Shown in pieces: positions 50,454-59,977 of a DNA stretch of 64,000 nt (its first letter is position 1; each line of letters begins with the position of its first letter). The stretch lies in assembly GCA_038405435.1 (NCBI GenBank), contig JBBYHZ010000011.1. The stretch is one strand, 5' to 3'. The notes below the pieces were generated by a model. That model was not told the DNA's origin. It worked only from the letters and a program-made list of their open reading frames with translations, and made no database searches. Source of the DNA: Dryocola clanedunensis_A. Lineage in GTDB: Bacteria > Pseudomonadota > Gammaproteobacteria > Enterobacterales > Enterobacteriaceae. Both the position numbers and the translations under genes were made by a program.

Positions 50454-53400
50454 TTACTGCGCCTGCACCCGCAGCTCGGCTGCGGAACGACTGCGGTGAC
50501 CCAACAATGCTTTGACATCACTGGACTTCGGTTTAACCAACGTGAATTTCGGTGCAAAGGCCGGCCAGTTCGCCAGAATCTCTTCGCCGCGCTGTGAACC
50601 CGTCAGCTGCACGTGCTCGGTAATCATGCCGCGCAGGTGCTCTTCGTGAATCGGCAGCTCTTCAACGTTGAGCAGCTCGACCAGCTCCGGGTTAACACGC
50701 TTGCGGAAATCGCCGTCTTCGTCGAGCACGTAGGCGAAGCCGCCCGTCATGCCAGCGCCGAAGTTCACCCCGGTTTTACCGATGATGCAGACGATGCCGC
50801 CCGTCATGTATTCACAACCGTTGTCGCCAATGCCTTCAACTACGGTGATTGCGCCGGAGTTACGCACCGCGAAACGCTCACCCGCATGGCCGGACGCATA
50901 CAGCTTGCCGCCGGTTGCGCCGTACAGGCAGGTGTTGCCGATAATAGTCGCTTCATGGCTGCGGAACGCGGAGCCGACCGGAGGACGAATGGAGATAAGC
51001 CCGCCCGCCATGCCTTTGCCGACGTAGTCGTTGGCATCGCCGGTCAGGTGCAGCTCAACGCCGCCCGCGTTCCAGACGCCGAAGCTCTGGCCTGCGGTCC
51101 CGCTGAAGTGCGCTTTAATCGGATCGGCCGCCAGCCCCTGATCGCCGTGGTGCTGTGCGATATAGCCGGAGAGCATCGCCCCCACTGAACGGTCAGTGTT
51201 GCGGATATCGAACCAGAACGTTTTGCTCTGCTTGTCGTCCACGTACTGCTTCGCCTGGCCCAACAGCTGGGCGTTCAAATCGCCTTTATCGAACGGCGGG
51301 TTGTGCTCGGTGCAGAACACCGCTTTGCCCGGCATCGGTTCAGCCGTTTTCAGCAGGTTAGAGAGGTCCAGGTTCTGCTGTTTGGCGGTGAACCCGTCCA
51401 GCTCTTTGAGCAGGTCGGTACGGCCAATCAGATCTACCAGACGCTTCACGCCCAGCTGCGCCATCAGCTCGCGGGTTTCGCGGGCGATGAACTCAAAGTA
51501 GTTCGTTACCTTGAACGGCAGGCCGTGGTAGTGGTTCTTACGCAGCTTCTCGTCCTGGGTTGCAACGCCCGTCGCGCAGTTGTTCAGGTGGCAAATACGC
51601 AGGTATTTACAGCCTAAAGCAACCATTGGCCCGGTGCCGAAGCCGAAGCTTTCCGCGCCCAGAATCGCCGCTTTGATGATATCGAGGCCGGTTTTCAGGC
51701 CGCCGTCCACCTGCAGACGGATCTTATGACGCAGACCGTTAGCCACCAGCGCCTGCTGGGTTTCCACCAGGCCCAGCTCCCACGGGCAGCCCGCGTATTT
51801 CACGGAGGAGAGCGGGCTTGCGCCTGTGCCGCCGTCATAGCCTGCGATGGTGATCAGGTCCGCGTAGGCTTTCGCCACGCCGGTTGCGATAGTGCCGACA
51901 CCAGGTTCTGAAACCAGCTTCACGGAGATCATCGCCTTCGGGTTGACCTGTTTGAGGTCAAAAATCAGCTGCGCCAGATCTTCGATAGAGTAGATATCGT
52001 GATGCGGCGGCGGCGAAATCAGCGTCACGCCAGGCACGGAGTAGCGCAGCTTGGCGATATACGGGGTCACTTTGTCACCCGGTAACTGACCGCCTTCGCC
52101 AGGTTTCGCACCCTGGGCCACTTTAATCTGGATAACGTCGGCGTTGACCAGATAAGCCGGGGTCACGCCAAAGCGACCGGAAGCAACCTGCTTGATGCGG
52201 GAAACTTTGTTGGTGCCGTAGCGCGCCGGGTCTTCGCCGCCTTCGCCGGAGTTGGAGTTTCCGCCGATGCTGTTCATCGCCTCAGCCAGAGACTCATGCG
52301 CTTCCGGGCTTAATGCCCCGATAGACATAGCGGCAGTATCGAAACGCTTGAACAGCTCGCTTGCCGGCTCCACGTCTTCAATACGGATGCTTTCGCCCTG
52401 AGGATCCAGCGCCAGCATATCGCGCAGCGTAGCCACCGGACGTTCGTTCACCAGCTTCGCGTAGTCCTGATAATCTTTGTACTCGCCGCTGTTCACCGCT
52501 TTTTGCAGCGTCTGCACCACGTCCGGGTTGTAGGCATGATATTCGCCGCCGTGGACAAACTTCAGCTGACCGCCCTGATCCAGCGGCTTGCGGACCAGCC
52601 ACGCGCGTTTGGAGAGGTTAAGCAGGTCCTGCTGGAAGTCGTTGAAGCCCGCGCCGCCGATACGGCTGACCACGCCCTGGAAGCACAGCTCAGAGACTTC
52701 TTTATGCAGGCCGACCGCTTCAAACAGCTTCGAGCAGCGGTAAGAGGCGATAGTCGAGATGCCCATTTTGGACATGATCTTGTACAGGCCCTTGTTGATG
52801 CCGTTGCGGTAGTTCTGCATCACGGTACGGTAGCTCTTATCCAGCGCGCCGGTATCGACCAGACGAGCCAGCGATTCGTACGCCAGATAAGGGTAGATAG
52901 CCGTTGCGCCGAAGCCCAGCAGCACCGCGAAGTGGTGCGGGTCGCGGGCGCTTGCGGTTTCAACAATGATGTTGGCGTCGCAGCGCAGGTTTTTCTCGAC
53001 CAGGCGAGTCTGGATCGCGCCTACCGCCATCGGTGCCGGAACCGGCAGGCGATTTTTGGCGATGTTGCGGTCAGACAGCACCAGCAGGACGGTGCCGTTG
53101 CGCACCATACGTTCAGCTTCATCGCACAGGGCGCTGACGGTTTCGTGCAGCGACTTCTCGGTGACATCGTAGGTGATGTCCAGCGTGTCGGCGCGGTAGT
53201 ACTCTTCGTCCAGGCTGGTGAGCTGCTGGAAATCAGACCACAGCAGAATCGGCGATTTGAAGCTCAGGCGGTGCGCCTGGCCTTCCGCTTCGCAGAAGAC
53301 GTTCATTTCACGGCCGATGCTGGTGGCCAGCGACATCACGTGGGCTTCACGCAGCGGATCGATTGGCGGGTTGGTGACCTGCGCAAACTGCTGGCGGAAG

Positions 53401-54911
53401 TAGTCGTAAATAATGCGTGGCTGGCTGGAAAGCACGGCAAACGGGGTATCGTCACCCATTGAACCGACCGCTTCCTGGCCGTTTTCACCCAGCACGTGCA
53501 GGATGGAATCCAGCTCTTCCGCGCTGTAGTTAAACTGTTTCTGGTAGCTCGCCAGCGTGTCGTCGTCCAGCTCGCGGGTGCCCACTTCTTCATCCGGCAG
53601 GTCTTCAAACGGCACCAGACGGCGCACGTTGTTTTCCATCCACTCTTTGTACGGATGACGGCTTTTCAGCTCTTCATCGGTTTCCGCAGAGTGAAGGATG
53701 CGGCCAACTCGGGTGTCGATTACCATCAGTTCGCCCGGGCCTACGCGACCCTTCTCCACCACTTCGTCCGGCTGGTAATCCCAGATGCCGACTTCCGAGG
53801 CGCAGGTGATGAGCTTGTCTTTGGTAATGACGTAGCGGGCAGGGCGCAGGCCGTTACGGTCAAGGTTACAGGCAGCGAAACGTCCGTCGGACATAACGAT
53901 ACCCGCCGGGCCGTCCCACGGCTCCATGTGCATGGAGTTAAAGTCGAAGAACGCGCGCAGCTCCGGGTCCATGTTCGGGTTGTTCTGCCAGGCCGGTGGA
54001 ACAAGCAGGCGCATGGCGCGCACGATGTCCATGCCGCCTGCCAGCAGCAGCTCCAGCATGTTATCCATCGAGCTTGAATCGGAGCCGGTTTCGTTAACAA
54101 ACGGCGCGGCATCGTGCAGATCCGGGATCAGCGGGGTCTGGAACTTATAGGTACGGGCGCGCGCCCACTGGCGGTTACCGGTAATAGTGTTGATTTCGCC
54201 GTTGTGCGCCAGGTAGCGGAACGGCTGAGCCAGCGGCCAGCGTGGGACGGTGTTGGTGGAGAAGCGCTGGTGGAACAGGCAGATGGCCGATTCCAGACGC
54301 AGGTCCGCCAGGTCCAGGTAGAAGCGCGGCAGGTCAGCCGGCATACACAGACCTTTATAGATGTTCACCAGGTTTGACAGGCTACAAACGTAGAAGTCTT
54401 TATCCTGGATACGCTTCTCAATGCGGCGGCGGGCGATGAACAGGCGGCGTTCCATATCGCGCGGGCGCCAGCCGGCCGGAGCATTAACAAAGATTTGTTC
54501 GATGCGAGGCTTAGAGGAGAGGGCGATTTCACCGAGCACGTCTTCATTGGTTGGCACTTCGCGCCAGCCGACGATCGACAGGGTCTCGTTTTGCAGCTCT
54601 TCTTCAACGATGCGGCGGCTGGCAGAAGCCAGGGCATCGTCTTTATTTAAGAAAATCATGCCTACGGCATAGTTCTTCGCCAGGCGCCAGCCGCGCTCCT
54701 GGGCAACAATACGGAAGAAACGGTCAGGTTTCTGTAACAGCAGGCCGCAACCGTCACCGGTTTTGCCATCGGCAAGGATCGCACCACGGTGCTGCATTCG
54801 GGCCAGTGCGTGTATAGCAGTACGCACTACCTTGTGGCTAGGTTCGCCTTCTATGTGGGCGATCAGGCCGAAACCACAGTTATCCTTCTCAAGGGATTTA
54901 TCGTACAACAT
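50454..54911 (-). CDS. gltB: Glutamate synthase large (alpha) subunit
   Basis: Makes two glutamate from glutamine and 2-oxoglutarate (GOGAT), the main ammonia-assimilation step with glutamine synthetase. The 1485-residue precursor has an 11-residue propeptide (MLYDKSLEKDN) removed to expose Cys12 as the class II amidotransferase nucleophile. Then come the central domain, the FMN-binding synthase domain with GIGALSPEAHESLAEAMNSIGG-type motif (MSIGALSPEAHE), the [3Fe-4S] Cys cluster CKYLRICHLNNCATG, and the C-terminal beta-helix with repeated glycine motifs. Transcription starts about 225 bases upstream. Confidence 0.98.
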   Translation of the reverse strand: MLYDKSLEKDNCGFGLIAHIEGEPSHKVVRTAIHALARMQHRGAILADGKTGDGCGLLLQKPDRFFRIVAQERGWRLAKNYAVGMIFLNKDDALASASRRIVEEELQNETLSIVGWREVPTNEDVLGEIALSSKPRIEQIFVNAPAGWRPRDMERRLFIARRRIEKRIQDKDFYVCSLSNLVNIYKGLCMPADLPRFYLDLADLRLESAICLFHQRFSTNTVPRWPLAQPFRYLAHNGEINTITGNRQWARARTYKFQTPLIPDLHDAAPFVNETGSDSSSMDNMLELLLAGGMDIVRAMRLLVPPAWQNNPNMDPELRAFFDFNSMHMEPWDGPAGIVMSDGRFAACNLDRNGLRPARYVITKDKLITCASEVGIWDYQPDEVVEKGRVGPGELMVIDTRVGRILHSAETDEELKSRHPYKEWMENNVRRLVPFEDLPDEEVGTRELDDDTLASYQKQFNYSAEELDSILHVLGENGQEAVGSMGDDTPFAVLSSQPRIIYDYFRQQFAQVTNPPIDPLREAHVMSLATSIGREMNVFCEAEGQAHRLSFKSPILLWSDFQQLTSLDEEYYRADTLDITYDVTEKSLHETVSALCDEAERMVRNGTVLLVLSDRNIAKNRLPVPAPMAVGAIQTRLVEKNLRCDANIIVETASARDPHHFAVLLGFGATAIYPYLAYESLARLVDTGALDKSYRTVMQNYRNGINKGLYKIMSKMGISTIASYRCSKLFEAVGLHKEVSELCFQGVVSRIGGAGFNDFQQDLLNLSKRAWLVRKPLDQGGQLKFVHGGEYHAYNPDVVQTLQKAVNSGEYKDYQDYAKLVNERPVATLRDMLALDPQGESIRIEDVEPASELFKRFDTAAMSIGALSPEAHESLAEAMNSIGGNSNSGEGGEDPARYGTNKVSRIKQVASGRFGVTPAYLVNADVIQIKVAQGAKPGEGGQLPGDKVTPYIAKLRYSVPGVTLISPPPHHDIYSIEDLAQLIFDLKQVNPKAMISVKLVSEPGVGTIATGVAKAYADLITIAGYDGGTGASPLSSVKYAGCPWELGLVETQQALVANGLRHKIRLQVDGGLKTGLDIIKAAILGAESFGFGTGPMVALGCKYLRICHLNNCATGVATQDEKLRKNHYHGLPFKVTNYFEFIARETRELMAQLGVKRLVDLIGRTDLLKELDGFTAKQQNLDLSNLLKTAEPMPGKAVFCTEHNPPFDKGDLNAQLLGQAKQYVDDKQSKTFWFDIRNTDRSVGAMLSGYIAQHHGDQGLAADPIKAHFSGTAGQSFGVWNAGGVELHLTGDANDYVGKGMAGGLISIRPPVGSAFRSHEATIIGNTCLYGATGGKLYASGHAGERFAVRNSGAITVVEGIGDNGCEYMTGGIVCIIGKTGVNFGAGMTGGFAYVLDEDGDFRKRVNPELVELLNVEELPIHEEHLRGMITEHVQLTGSQRGEEILANWPAFAPKFTLVKPKSSDVKALLGHRSRSAAELRVQAQ

Positions 54912-55144
54912 ATCAGTGAACCTCCCCAGGCTCTACGTGACTCACTCCAGGACCGCTGCGCACGGGCGTAAAAAGGGCATGGCGACGGGGTTTCGCGTGT
55001 CATACGCTCACCTCGCGTGTCGCCCTCTTAATTGACCTTTGCATCGGTTTCACAAGCGTTGAGGACTTGCTTTAGAGGGAATCTAAATTACTGCATAAAT
55101 ATGACGGGCACAGGGCCCATCCAGAAAGCTTCCAGCGGATTTCC

Positions 55145-55173
55145 AACTTATCGGGAAAGCGTACACAGGTCAA
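55145..55173 (-). promoter_or_regulatory. gltBD promoter
   Basis: TTGACC (-35, 55168-55173) and TAAGTT (-10, 55145-55150) on the minus strand are exactly 17 bases apart. The start near 55138 gives a leader of about 225 bases. In E. coli Lrp activates gltBDF from sites further upstream, which would fall in 55270-55400 here. Confidence 0.7.
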
Positions 55174-55281
55174 ATGTCATTCTTATTTATGCGTAATTGT
55201 GCTAAACGATGCTTAACGCGCTGAATATAAAGATATTTCTAATCGTTTTGGCACGCGTGACGCACCCGTAAACGAGGCGGG

Positions 55282-55303
55282 TTCTGTGATCTCTCTCACT
55301 GTC
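55282..55303 (-). promoter_or_regulatory. CRP-type site upstream of gltB
   Basis: TGTGA-TCTCTC-TCACT fits 9 of 10 key CRP positions, centred about 154 bases before the predicted gltB start. Crp is among the known global regulators of gltBDF in E. coli. Confidence 0.6.
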
Positions 55304-55595
55304 TGAAAGGCAACGAAATTACAGTCCATGCTGGCACCAGTAATTTTACCAGCACGTTATGCTGCTAATAGGCCTGGGCGTACTGCATGACACTGTTTTT
55401 CACCAGCGGGCATATTCTTTGAAAAGAAGGTCGCAGTATAAGGAAAAGTAATCATCTGCATCGTGCGTAGAATTGCACTAATTGTGAATGGTTATTCAAT
55501 AGCTAAAGCTGCGCCAGTACGCTTGATCCAGGTCATCGCGTCGTGGTGCAGAAAATGGCAGGCTACGTCCCTTTCTCGGGCCGGCCCAACAGATT

Positions 55596-56528
55596 ATGCA
55601 GTTACAGAAATTAGTCAATATGTTTGGCGGCGATCTTACCCGCCGCTACGGGCACAAAGTCCATAAGCTCTCCCTCCACGGCGGCTTCAGCTGTCCGAAC
55701 CGCGACGGCACCATCGGACGCGGCGGATGCACTTTCTGCAACGTGGCCTCTTTTGCCGATGAAACCCAGCAGCATAAGTCGATTGCCGACCAGCTTGCCC
55801 ATCAGGCGAAGCTCGCGGACCGTGCCCAGCACTATCTGGCCTATTTCCAGGCCTATACCAGCACATGGGCGGAAGTTCAGGTGCTGCGTTCGATGTATCA
55901 GGAAGCGGTGGCGCAGACCAACATCGTAGGGCTGTGCGTGGGCACCCGCCCGGACTGCGTGCCGGAAAGCGTTCTGGATTTATTAAGTGAATACCATGAC
56001 CGTGGCTACGAGGTCTGGCTGGAGCTGGGGCTGCAGACGGCGCACGACAAAACCCTGCGCCGCATTAATCGCGGTCACGATTTCGCCTGCTACCAGGAAA
56101 CAACGCGCCGCGCCCGCCTGCGCGGCCTGAAAGTATGCAGCCATCTTATCGTCGGGCTGCCGGGAGAAGGGCAGCAGCACTGCATGGAAACGCTGGAGCG
56201 CGTGGTGGAGACGGGCGTGGACGGCATCAAGCTTCATCCGCTGCATATTGTTGAGGGCAGCACTATGGCGAAGAGCTGGCAGGCGGGGCGTTTGCAGGGG
56301 ATCGAACTGCAAGAATATGCTGTAACCGCAGGGGAGATGATCCGCCATACGCCGCTGGACGTCGTCTATCATCGAATTTCCGCCAATGCGCGTCGTCCGA
56401 CCCTGCTGGCGCCCCTTTGGTGCGAGAACCGCTGGGCTGGCATGGCGGCCATCGACAAATATTTGCAGGAGTTTGGCCCCCAGGGCTCCGGGCTGAATAC
56501 CCCCTGGGATCCCACTCTCGTCTCGTAA
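55596..56528 (+). CDS. yhcC: Radical SAM protein YhcC
   Basis: A 310-residue radical SAM protein of unknown reaction, related to the Elp3/MiaB-like TIGR01212 family. The cluster-binding motif is in the sequence CPNRDGTIGRGGCTFCN (CX10-14CX2C spacing rather than the common CX3CX2C). It continues with NIVGLCVGTRPDCVPESVLDLL and LELGLQTAHDKTLRRINRGHD. It lies just upstream of arcB in the same direction with 61 bases between and no terminator. Confidence 0.92.
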   Translation: MQLQKLVNMFGGDLTRRYGHKVHKLSLHGGFSCPNRDGTIGRGGCTFCNVASFADETQQHKSIADQLAHQAKLADRAQHYLAYFQAYTSTWAEVQVLRSMYQEAVAQTNIVGLCVGTRPDCVPESVLDLLSEYHDRGYEVWLELGLQTAHDKTLRRINRGHDFACYQETTRRARLRGLKVCSHLIVGLPGEGQQHCMETLERVVETGVDGIKLHPLHIVEGSTMAKSWQAGRLQGIELQEYAVTAGEMIRHTPLDVVYHRISANARRPTLLAPLWCENRWAGMAAIDKYLQEFGPQGSGLNTPWDPTLVS

Positions 56529-56589
56529 TTCCTGAGCGCCACGTCTTTTTGCGGTATATTTAGCGAATTGTTGGCGAAGGAAACGTTCC

Positions 56590-58938
56590 ATGAAGCAAAT
56601 CCGGTTACTGGCGCAGTACTACGTTGATTTAATGGTGAAGCTGGGGCTGGTTCGCTTCTCCCTGCTGTTGGCCTCGGCCCTGGTGGTGCTGGCGATTATC
56701 GTGCAGATGGCGGTCACCATGCTGCTGCGCGGCGAAGTCGAAAGCATCGATGTCGTGCGTTCAATTTTCTTCGGCCTGCTGATCACGCCCTGGGCCGTTT
56801 ACTTCCTTTCAGTGGTTGTCGAGCAGCTCGAAGAGTCGCGGCAGCGGCTGTCAAAGCTGGTTGAAAAGCTGGAGGAGATGCGCGAGCGCGACCTGAAGCT
56901 AAACGTGCAGCTCAAGGACAACATCGCCCAGCTGAACCAGGAGATTGCCGACCGCGTGAAGGCGGAGGACGAGCGTCAGACCATGCTCGAGCAGCTCAAG
57001 GTAGAGATGCAAGAGCGTGAAGAGACCCAAATCCTGCTGGAGCAGCAGTCCTCCTTCCTGCGCTCCTTCCTGGACGCCTCGCCGGACCTGGTCTTCTACC
57101 GCAACGAAGACAAAGAGTTCTCGGGCTGTAACCGCGCCATGGAGCTGCTGACCGGCAAAAGCGAAAAGCAGCTGGTCAACCTGAAGCCGCAGGACGTCTA
57201 CTCGCCGGAGGCGGCGCAGAAGGTCATTGAAACCGACGAGAAAGTCTTCCGCCACAACGTCTCTCTGACCTATGAACAGTGGCTGGATTATCCGGACGGG
57301 CGCAAAGCCTGCTTTGAAATCCGCAAAGTGCCTTATTATGACCGCGTGGGTAAGCGCCACGGCCTGATGGGCTTTGGACGCGATATTACCGAGCGTAAGC
57401 GCTACCAGGACGCGTTAGAGCGCGCCAGCCGGGATAAGACTACCTTTATCTCTACCATCAGCCACGAGCTGCGCACGCCGCTTAACGGCATCGTCGGCTT
57501 AAGCCGTATCCTGCTGGATACCGAACTGAACGCCGAGCAGACCAACTACCTGAAAACCATCCACGTTTCGGCCATCACGCTGGGCAATATTTTCAACGAT
57601 ATTATCGATATGGATAAGCTTGAGCGTCACAAAGTGCAGCTGGACAACCAGCAGGTGGACTTCACCAGCTTCCTGGCGGACCTGGAAAACCTCTCCGGGC
57701 TGCAGGCGCAGCAGAAAGGCCTGCGTTTTGTGATGGAGCCAGCTCTTCCGCTGCCGCATAAAGTGGTGACCGACGGCACCCGCCTGCGCCAGATCCTCTG
57801 GAATCTCATCAGCAACGCCGTGAAATTTACCCCGAAAGACGGGCAGGTCACGGTGCGCGTGCGGTATGAAAACGAAAATCAGCTGCGTTTTGAGGTGCAG
57901 GATTCCGGGATTGGCATCCCGCAGAACGAGCAGGACAAGATCTTCGCCATGTATTACCAGGTGAAAGACAGCAAGGGCGGCAAGCCTGCCACAGGCACCG
58001 GGATAGGCCTTGCGGTCTCCCGCCGCCTGGCGAAAAGCATGGGCGGCGATATTACCGTCAGCAGCGAGCCGGGCGCAGGGGCGCTGTTCACCCTTACGGT
58101 GCAGGCTCCGCGCGTGGCGGAAGAAGTAGAGGACACGCTGGACGACGACGAGATGCCGCTGCCTGCGCTGCACGTTCTGCTGGTGGAAGATATCGAGCTG
58201 AACGTGATTGTTGCCCGCTCGGTGCTGGAAAAGCTCGGCAACAGCGTCGATGTGGCTATGACGGGCAAAGAAGCGCTTGAGAAGTTTACGCCCGGTGAAT
58301 ACGACCTCGTCCTGCTGGATATTCAGCTGCCGGACATGACCGGGCTGGATATCTCCCGCGAACTTAACGTCCGCTTTGCCAAAGAGGATTTGCCGCCGCT
58401 GGTGGCGCTGACGGCAAACGTGCTGAAGGACAAAAAAGAGTATCTGAACGCTGGCATGGATGACGTGCTCAGCAAGCCGCTGGCGGTGCCGGCGCTGATG
58501 GCGGTCATCCAGAAATTCTGGGATAACCAACAGTCTGACCCTGAGAAGGAACCTGTAATGACTCAAGTTGACAGCAGCAAGCAGCAGGCGTTACTCGATA
58601 TACCGATGCTCGAACAGTACATGGAGCTGGTTGGACCGAAGCTCATCACCGACGGGCTGGCAATGTTTGAAAAGATGATGCCGGGCTATTTAAGCATCCT
58701 GGACTCCAACATGACCGCCCGCGACCAGAAGGGCGTCGTGGAAGAGGGGCATAAAATCAAAGGAGCGGCCGGTTCGGTGGGCTTGCGTCATCTGCAGCAG
58801 GTTGCCCAGCAGATCCAGTCGCCGGATTTACCTGCCTGGTCTGATAATGTGGGTGAATGGATTGAAGAGCTGAAGCAGGAGTGGCAGCACGACGTGGACG
58901 TGCTCAGGGCGTGGGTCGCCGCAAACGCCAAAAAATGA
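56590..58938 (+). CDS. arcB: Hybrid sensor histidine kinase ArcB
   Basis: Senses quinone redox state and phosphorylates ArcA under low oxygen. The 782-residue protein has two membrane spans (about 22-45 and 57-76), a leucine-zipper-like coiled coil, a PAS domain with redox Cys180 (FSGCNRA) and Cys241 (RKACFEI), the kinase with His292 (STISHELRTPLNG) and ATP lid motifs (NLISNAVKF, DSGIGIP, GTGIGLAVS), the receiver with Asp577 (VLLDIQLPD) and the Hpt domain with His721 (EEGHKIKGAAGS). All relay residues are present. The last codons (AAA AAA) double as the T-run of ArcZ on the other strand. Confidence 0.98.
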   Translation: MKQIRLLAQYYVDLMVKLGLVRFSLLLASALVVLAIIVQMAVTMLLRGEVESIDVVRSIFFGLLITPWAVYFLSVVVEQLEESRQRLSKLVEKLEEMRERDLKLNVQLKDNIAQLNQEIADRVKAEDERQTMLEQLKVEMQEREETQILLEQQSSFLRSFLDASPDLVFYRNEDKEFSGCNRAMELLTGKSEKQLVNLKPQDVYSPEAAQKVIETDEKVFRHNVSLTYEQWLDYPDGRKACFEIRKVPYYDRVGKRHGLMGFGRDITERKRYQDALERASRDKTTFISTISHELRTPLNGIVGLSRILLDTELNAEQTNYLKTIHVSAITLGNIFNDIIDMDKLERHKVQLDNQQVDFTSFLADLENLSGLQAQQKGLRFVMEPALPLPHKVVTDGTRLRQILWNLISNAVKFTPKDGQVTVRVRYENENQLRFEVQDSGIGIPQNEQDKIFAMYYQVKDSKGGKPATGTGIGLAVSRRLAKSMGGDITVSSEPGAGALFTLTVQAPRVAEEVEDTLDDDEMPLPALHVLLVEDIELNVIVARSVLEKLGNSVDVAMTGKEALEKFTPGEYDLVLLDIQLPDMTGLDISRELNVRFAKEDLPPLVALTANVLKDKKEYLNAGMDDVLSKPLAVPALMAVIQKFWDNQQSDPEKEPVMTQVDSSKQQALLDIPMLEQYMELVGPKLITDGLAMFEKMMPGYLSILDSNMTARDQKGVVEEGHKIKGAAGSVGLRHLQQVAQQIQSPDLPAWSDNVGEWIEELKQEWQHDVDVLRAWVAANAKK

Positions 58939-59052
58939 CCCCGGATAGACCGGGGTGCGCGAATACTGCGCCAACACCAGGGAAACCTGGAGGCTGCGCT
59001 GAGTTTTTATAGGTGGGAATCAGGCTGCGCAGCCTGCAATTCGCGGGATGCT
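58929..59052 (-). ncRNA. arcZ: Small regulatory RNA ArcZ (RyhA/SraH)
   Basis: Hfq-dependent sRNA that activates rpoS translation and represses flhDC and others. The minus strand contains the conserved core TTTCCCTGGTGTTGGCGCAG followed by TATTCGCGCACCCC, differing from E. coli by one base at the edge of the seed (GGTTTCCC for GATTTCCC), and a terminator CCCCGG / CCGGGG with TCATTTTTT. The 5' part (58990-59050) differs from E. coli and holds GGCTGCGCAGCC. A -10-like TATCTT with GTAACA 17 bases upstream supports a start near 59052; the exact 5' end is estimated. The ArcA control known in E. coli fits its place beside arcB. Confidence 0.9.
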
Positions 59053-59247
59053 CAGCATTTAAGATAGCAAACCCTACAAACTTTGTTACATGAATCAGTA
59101 AAATGTGTGAGCCACAGCGGCCAAATTATTCAGGCTAATAATGGTGGCCGCATGACGAAAAAGGGACGTACTAATGACGAAAACAGGCGTGGCGGCTGGC
59201 CACTTTGACGACGGTAAATTCGGGTTCTCCGTGCTGGATCTGAACGC
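59053..59247. other. arcZ promoter and mtgA leader; site of missing elbB
   Basis: In E. coli elbB lies between arcZ and mtgA. Here only about 195 bases remain, holding the presumed arcZ promoter (minus strand, 59065-59090) and a 25-codon plus-strand ORF that runs into mtgA. No further elbB coding sequence is recognisable. Confidence 0.6.
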
Positions 59248-59251
59248 ATGA
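59174..59251 (+). CDS. Possible 25-residue ORF overlapping the mtgA start
   Basis: ATG at 59174 has AGGGA seven bases upstream and opens a 25-residue frame beginning MTKTGVAAGHFDDGKFG. Its stop overlaps the mtgA start (ATGA). mtgA has no good ribosome site of its own, so coupled translation is plausible. The first residues faintly resemble the ElbB N-terminus (MKKIGVV), so it may be a remnant of elbB; that is speculative. Confidence 0.4.
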   Translation: MTKTGVAAGHFDDGKFGFSVLDLNA

Positions 59252-59976
59252 GGAAAGGTCGCTTTTCCACCTGGATGCAGATAAAGCGCTGGGCCCTGCG
59301 CGCCGTGCTGGCCGTGATCGGCGTATGGATAGCAGGCATTCTGCTCTTCAGCTTCCTGCCGGTGCCGTTTTCGGCGGTAATGGTCGAGCGACAGCTTGGC
59401 GCCTGGCTGACGGGCGATTTCAGCTACGTTGCCCATTCCGACTGGGTGAGCATGGACGAGATCTCCCCGTGGATGCCGCTGGCGGTGATGGCCGCCGAAG
59501 ACCAGAAGTTCCCGGAGCACTGGGGCTTTGATATGGACTCTATCGAAAAGGCAATTTCGCACAACGAGCGCAATGAATCCCGCATTCGCGGCGCGTCCAC
59601 GCTCTCCCAGCAAACCGCGAAGAATCTCTTTTTATGGGACGGGCGCAGCTGGGTGCGCAAAGGCCTGGAGGCCGGGCTGACGCTGGGAATGGAGGTGGTG
59701 TGGACCAAACGCCGAATACTGACCGTCTACCTGAATATCGCGGAATTTGGCGAAGGTACGTTTGGCGTTGAAGCCGCCGCGCAGCGTTATTTCCACAAGC
59801 CTGCGAGCCGTTTAACGGCATCGGAAGCCGCTCTGCTTGCCGCGGTGCTGCCTAATCCGATCCGTTTTAAAGCGAATGCGCCTTCTGGCTACGTGGGACA
59901 GCGTCAGCAGTGGATTCTAAGGCAGATGCGCCAGCTGGGTGGGGAGTCGTTCCTGGCGCAGCATGATTTGAAATAA
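59248..59976 (+). CDS. mtgA: Monofunctional biosynthetic peptidoglycan transglycosylase MtgA
   Basis: Polymerises lipid II into glycan strands at the inner membrane. The 242-residue protein has one N-terminal span (about residues 15-38) and the GT51 domain: catalytic Glu in AAEDQKFPEHWGFD, RGASTLSQQTAKNLFLW, and the second Glu region in LNIAEFGEGTFGVEAAAQRYF. Length equals E. coli MtgA. The stop lies one base from the convergent npr stop, with no terminator between. Confidence 0.97.
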   Translation: MRKGRFSTWMQIKRWALRAVLAVIGVWIAGILLFSFLPVPFSAVMVERQLGAWLTGDFSYVAHSDWVSMDEISPWMPLAVMAAEDQKFPEHWGFDMDSIEKAISHNERNESRIRGASTLSQQTAKNLFLWDGRSWVRKGLEAGLTLGMEVVWTKRRILTVYLNIAEFGEGTFGVEAAAQRYFHKPASRLTASEAALLAAVLPNPIRFKANAPSGYVGQRQQWILRQMRQLGGESFLAQHDLK

Positions 59977-59977
59977 G

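Larger units (their letters stand above)
54912..55595. other. gltB-yhcC divergent intergenic region
   Basis: A 684-base region without a convincing gene. The gltB side holds the long leader, promoter and CRP-type site. The middle (55180-55260 and 55440-55510) is AT-rich and suits Lrp and IHF binding. Short frames in it lack ribosome sites and homology. A promoter for yhcC must lie near 55450-55560, but I cannot fix it. Confidence 0.5.

Noticed and set aside
57499..58566. Long open frame (355 codons) antisense to arcB
   Set aside because: The arcB frame carries all the expected kinase, receiver and Hpt motifs; the antisense product has none.
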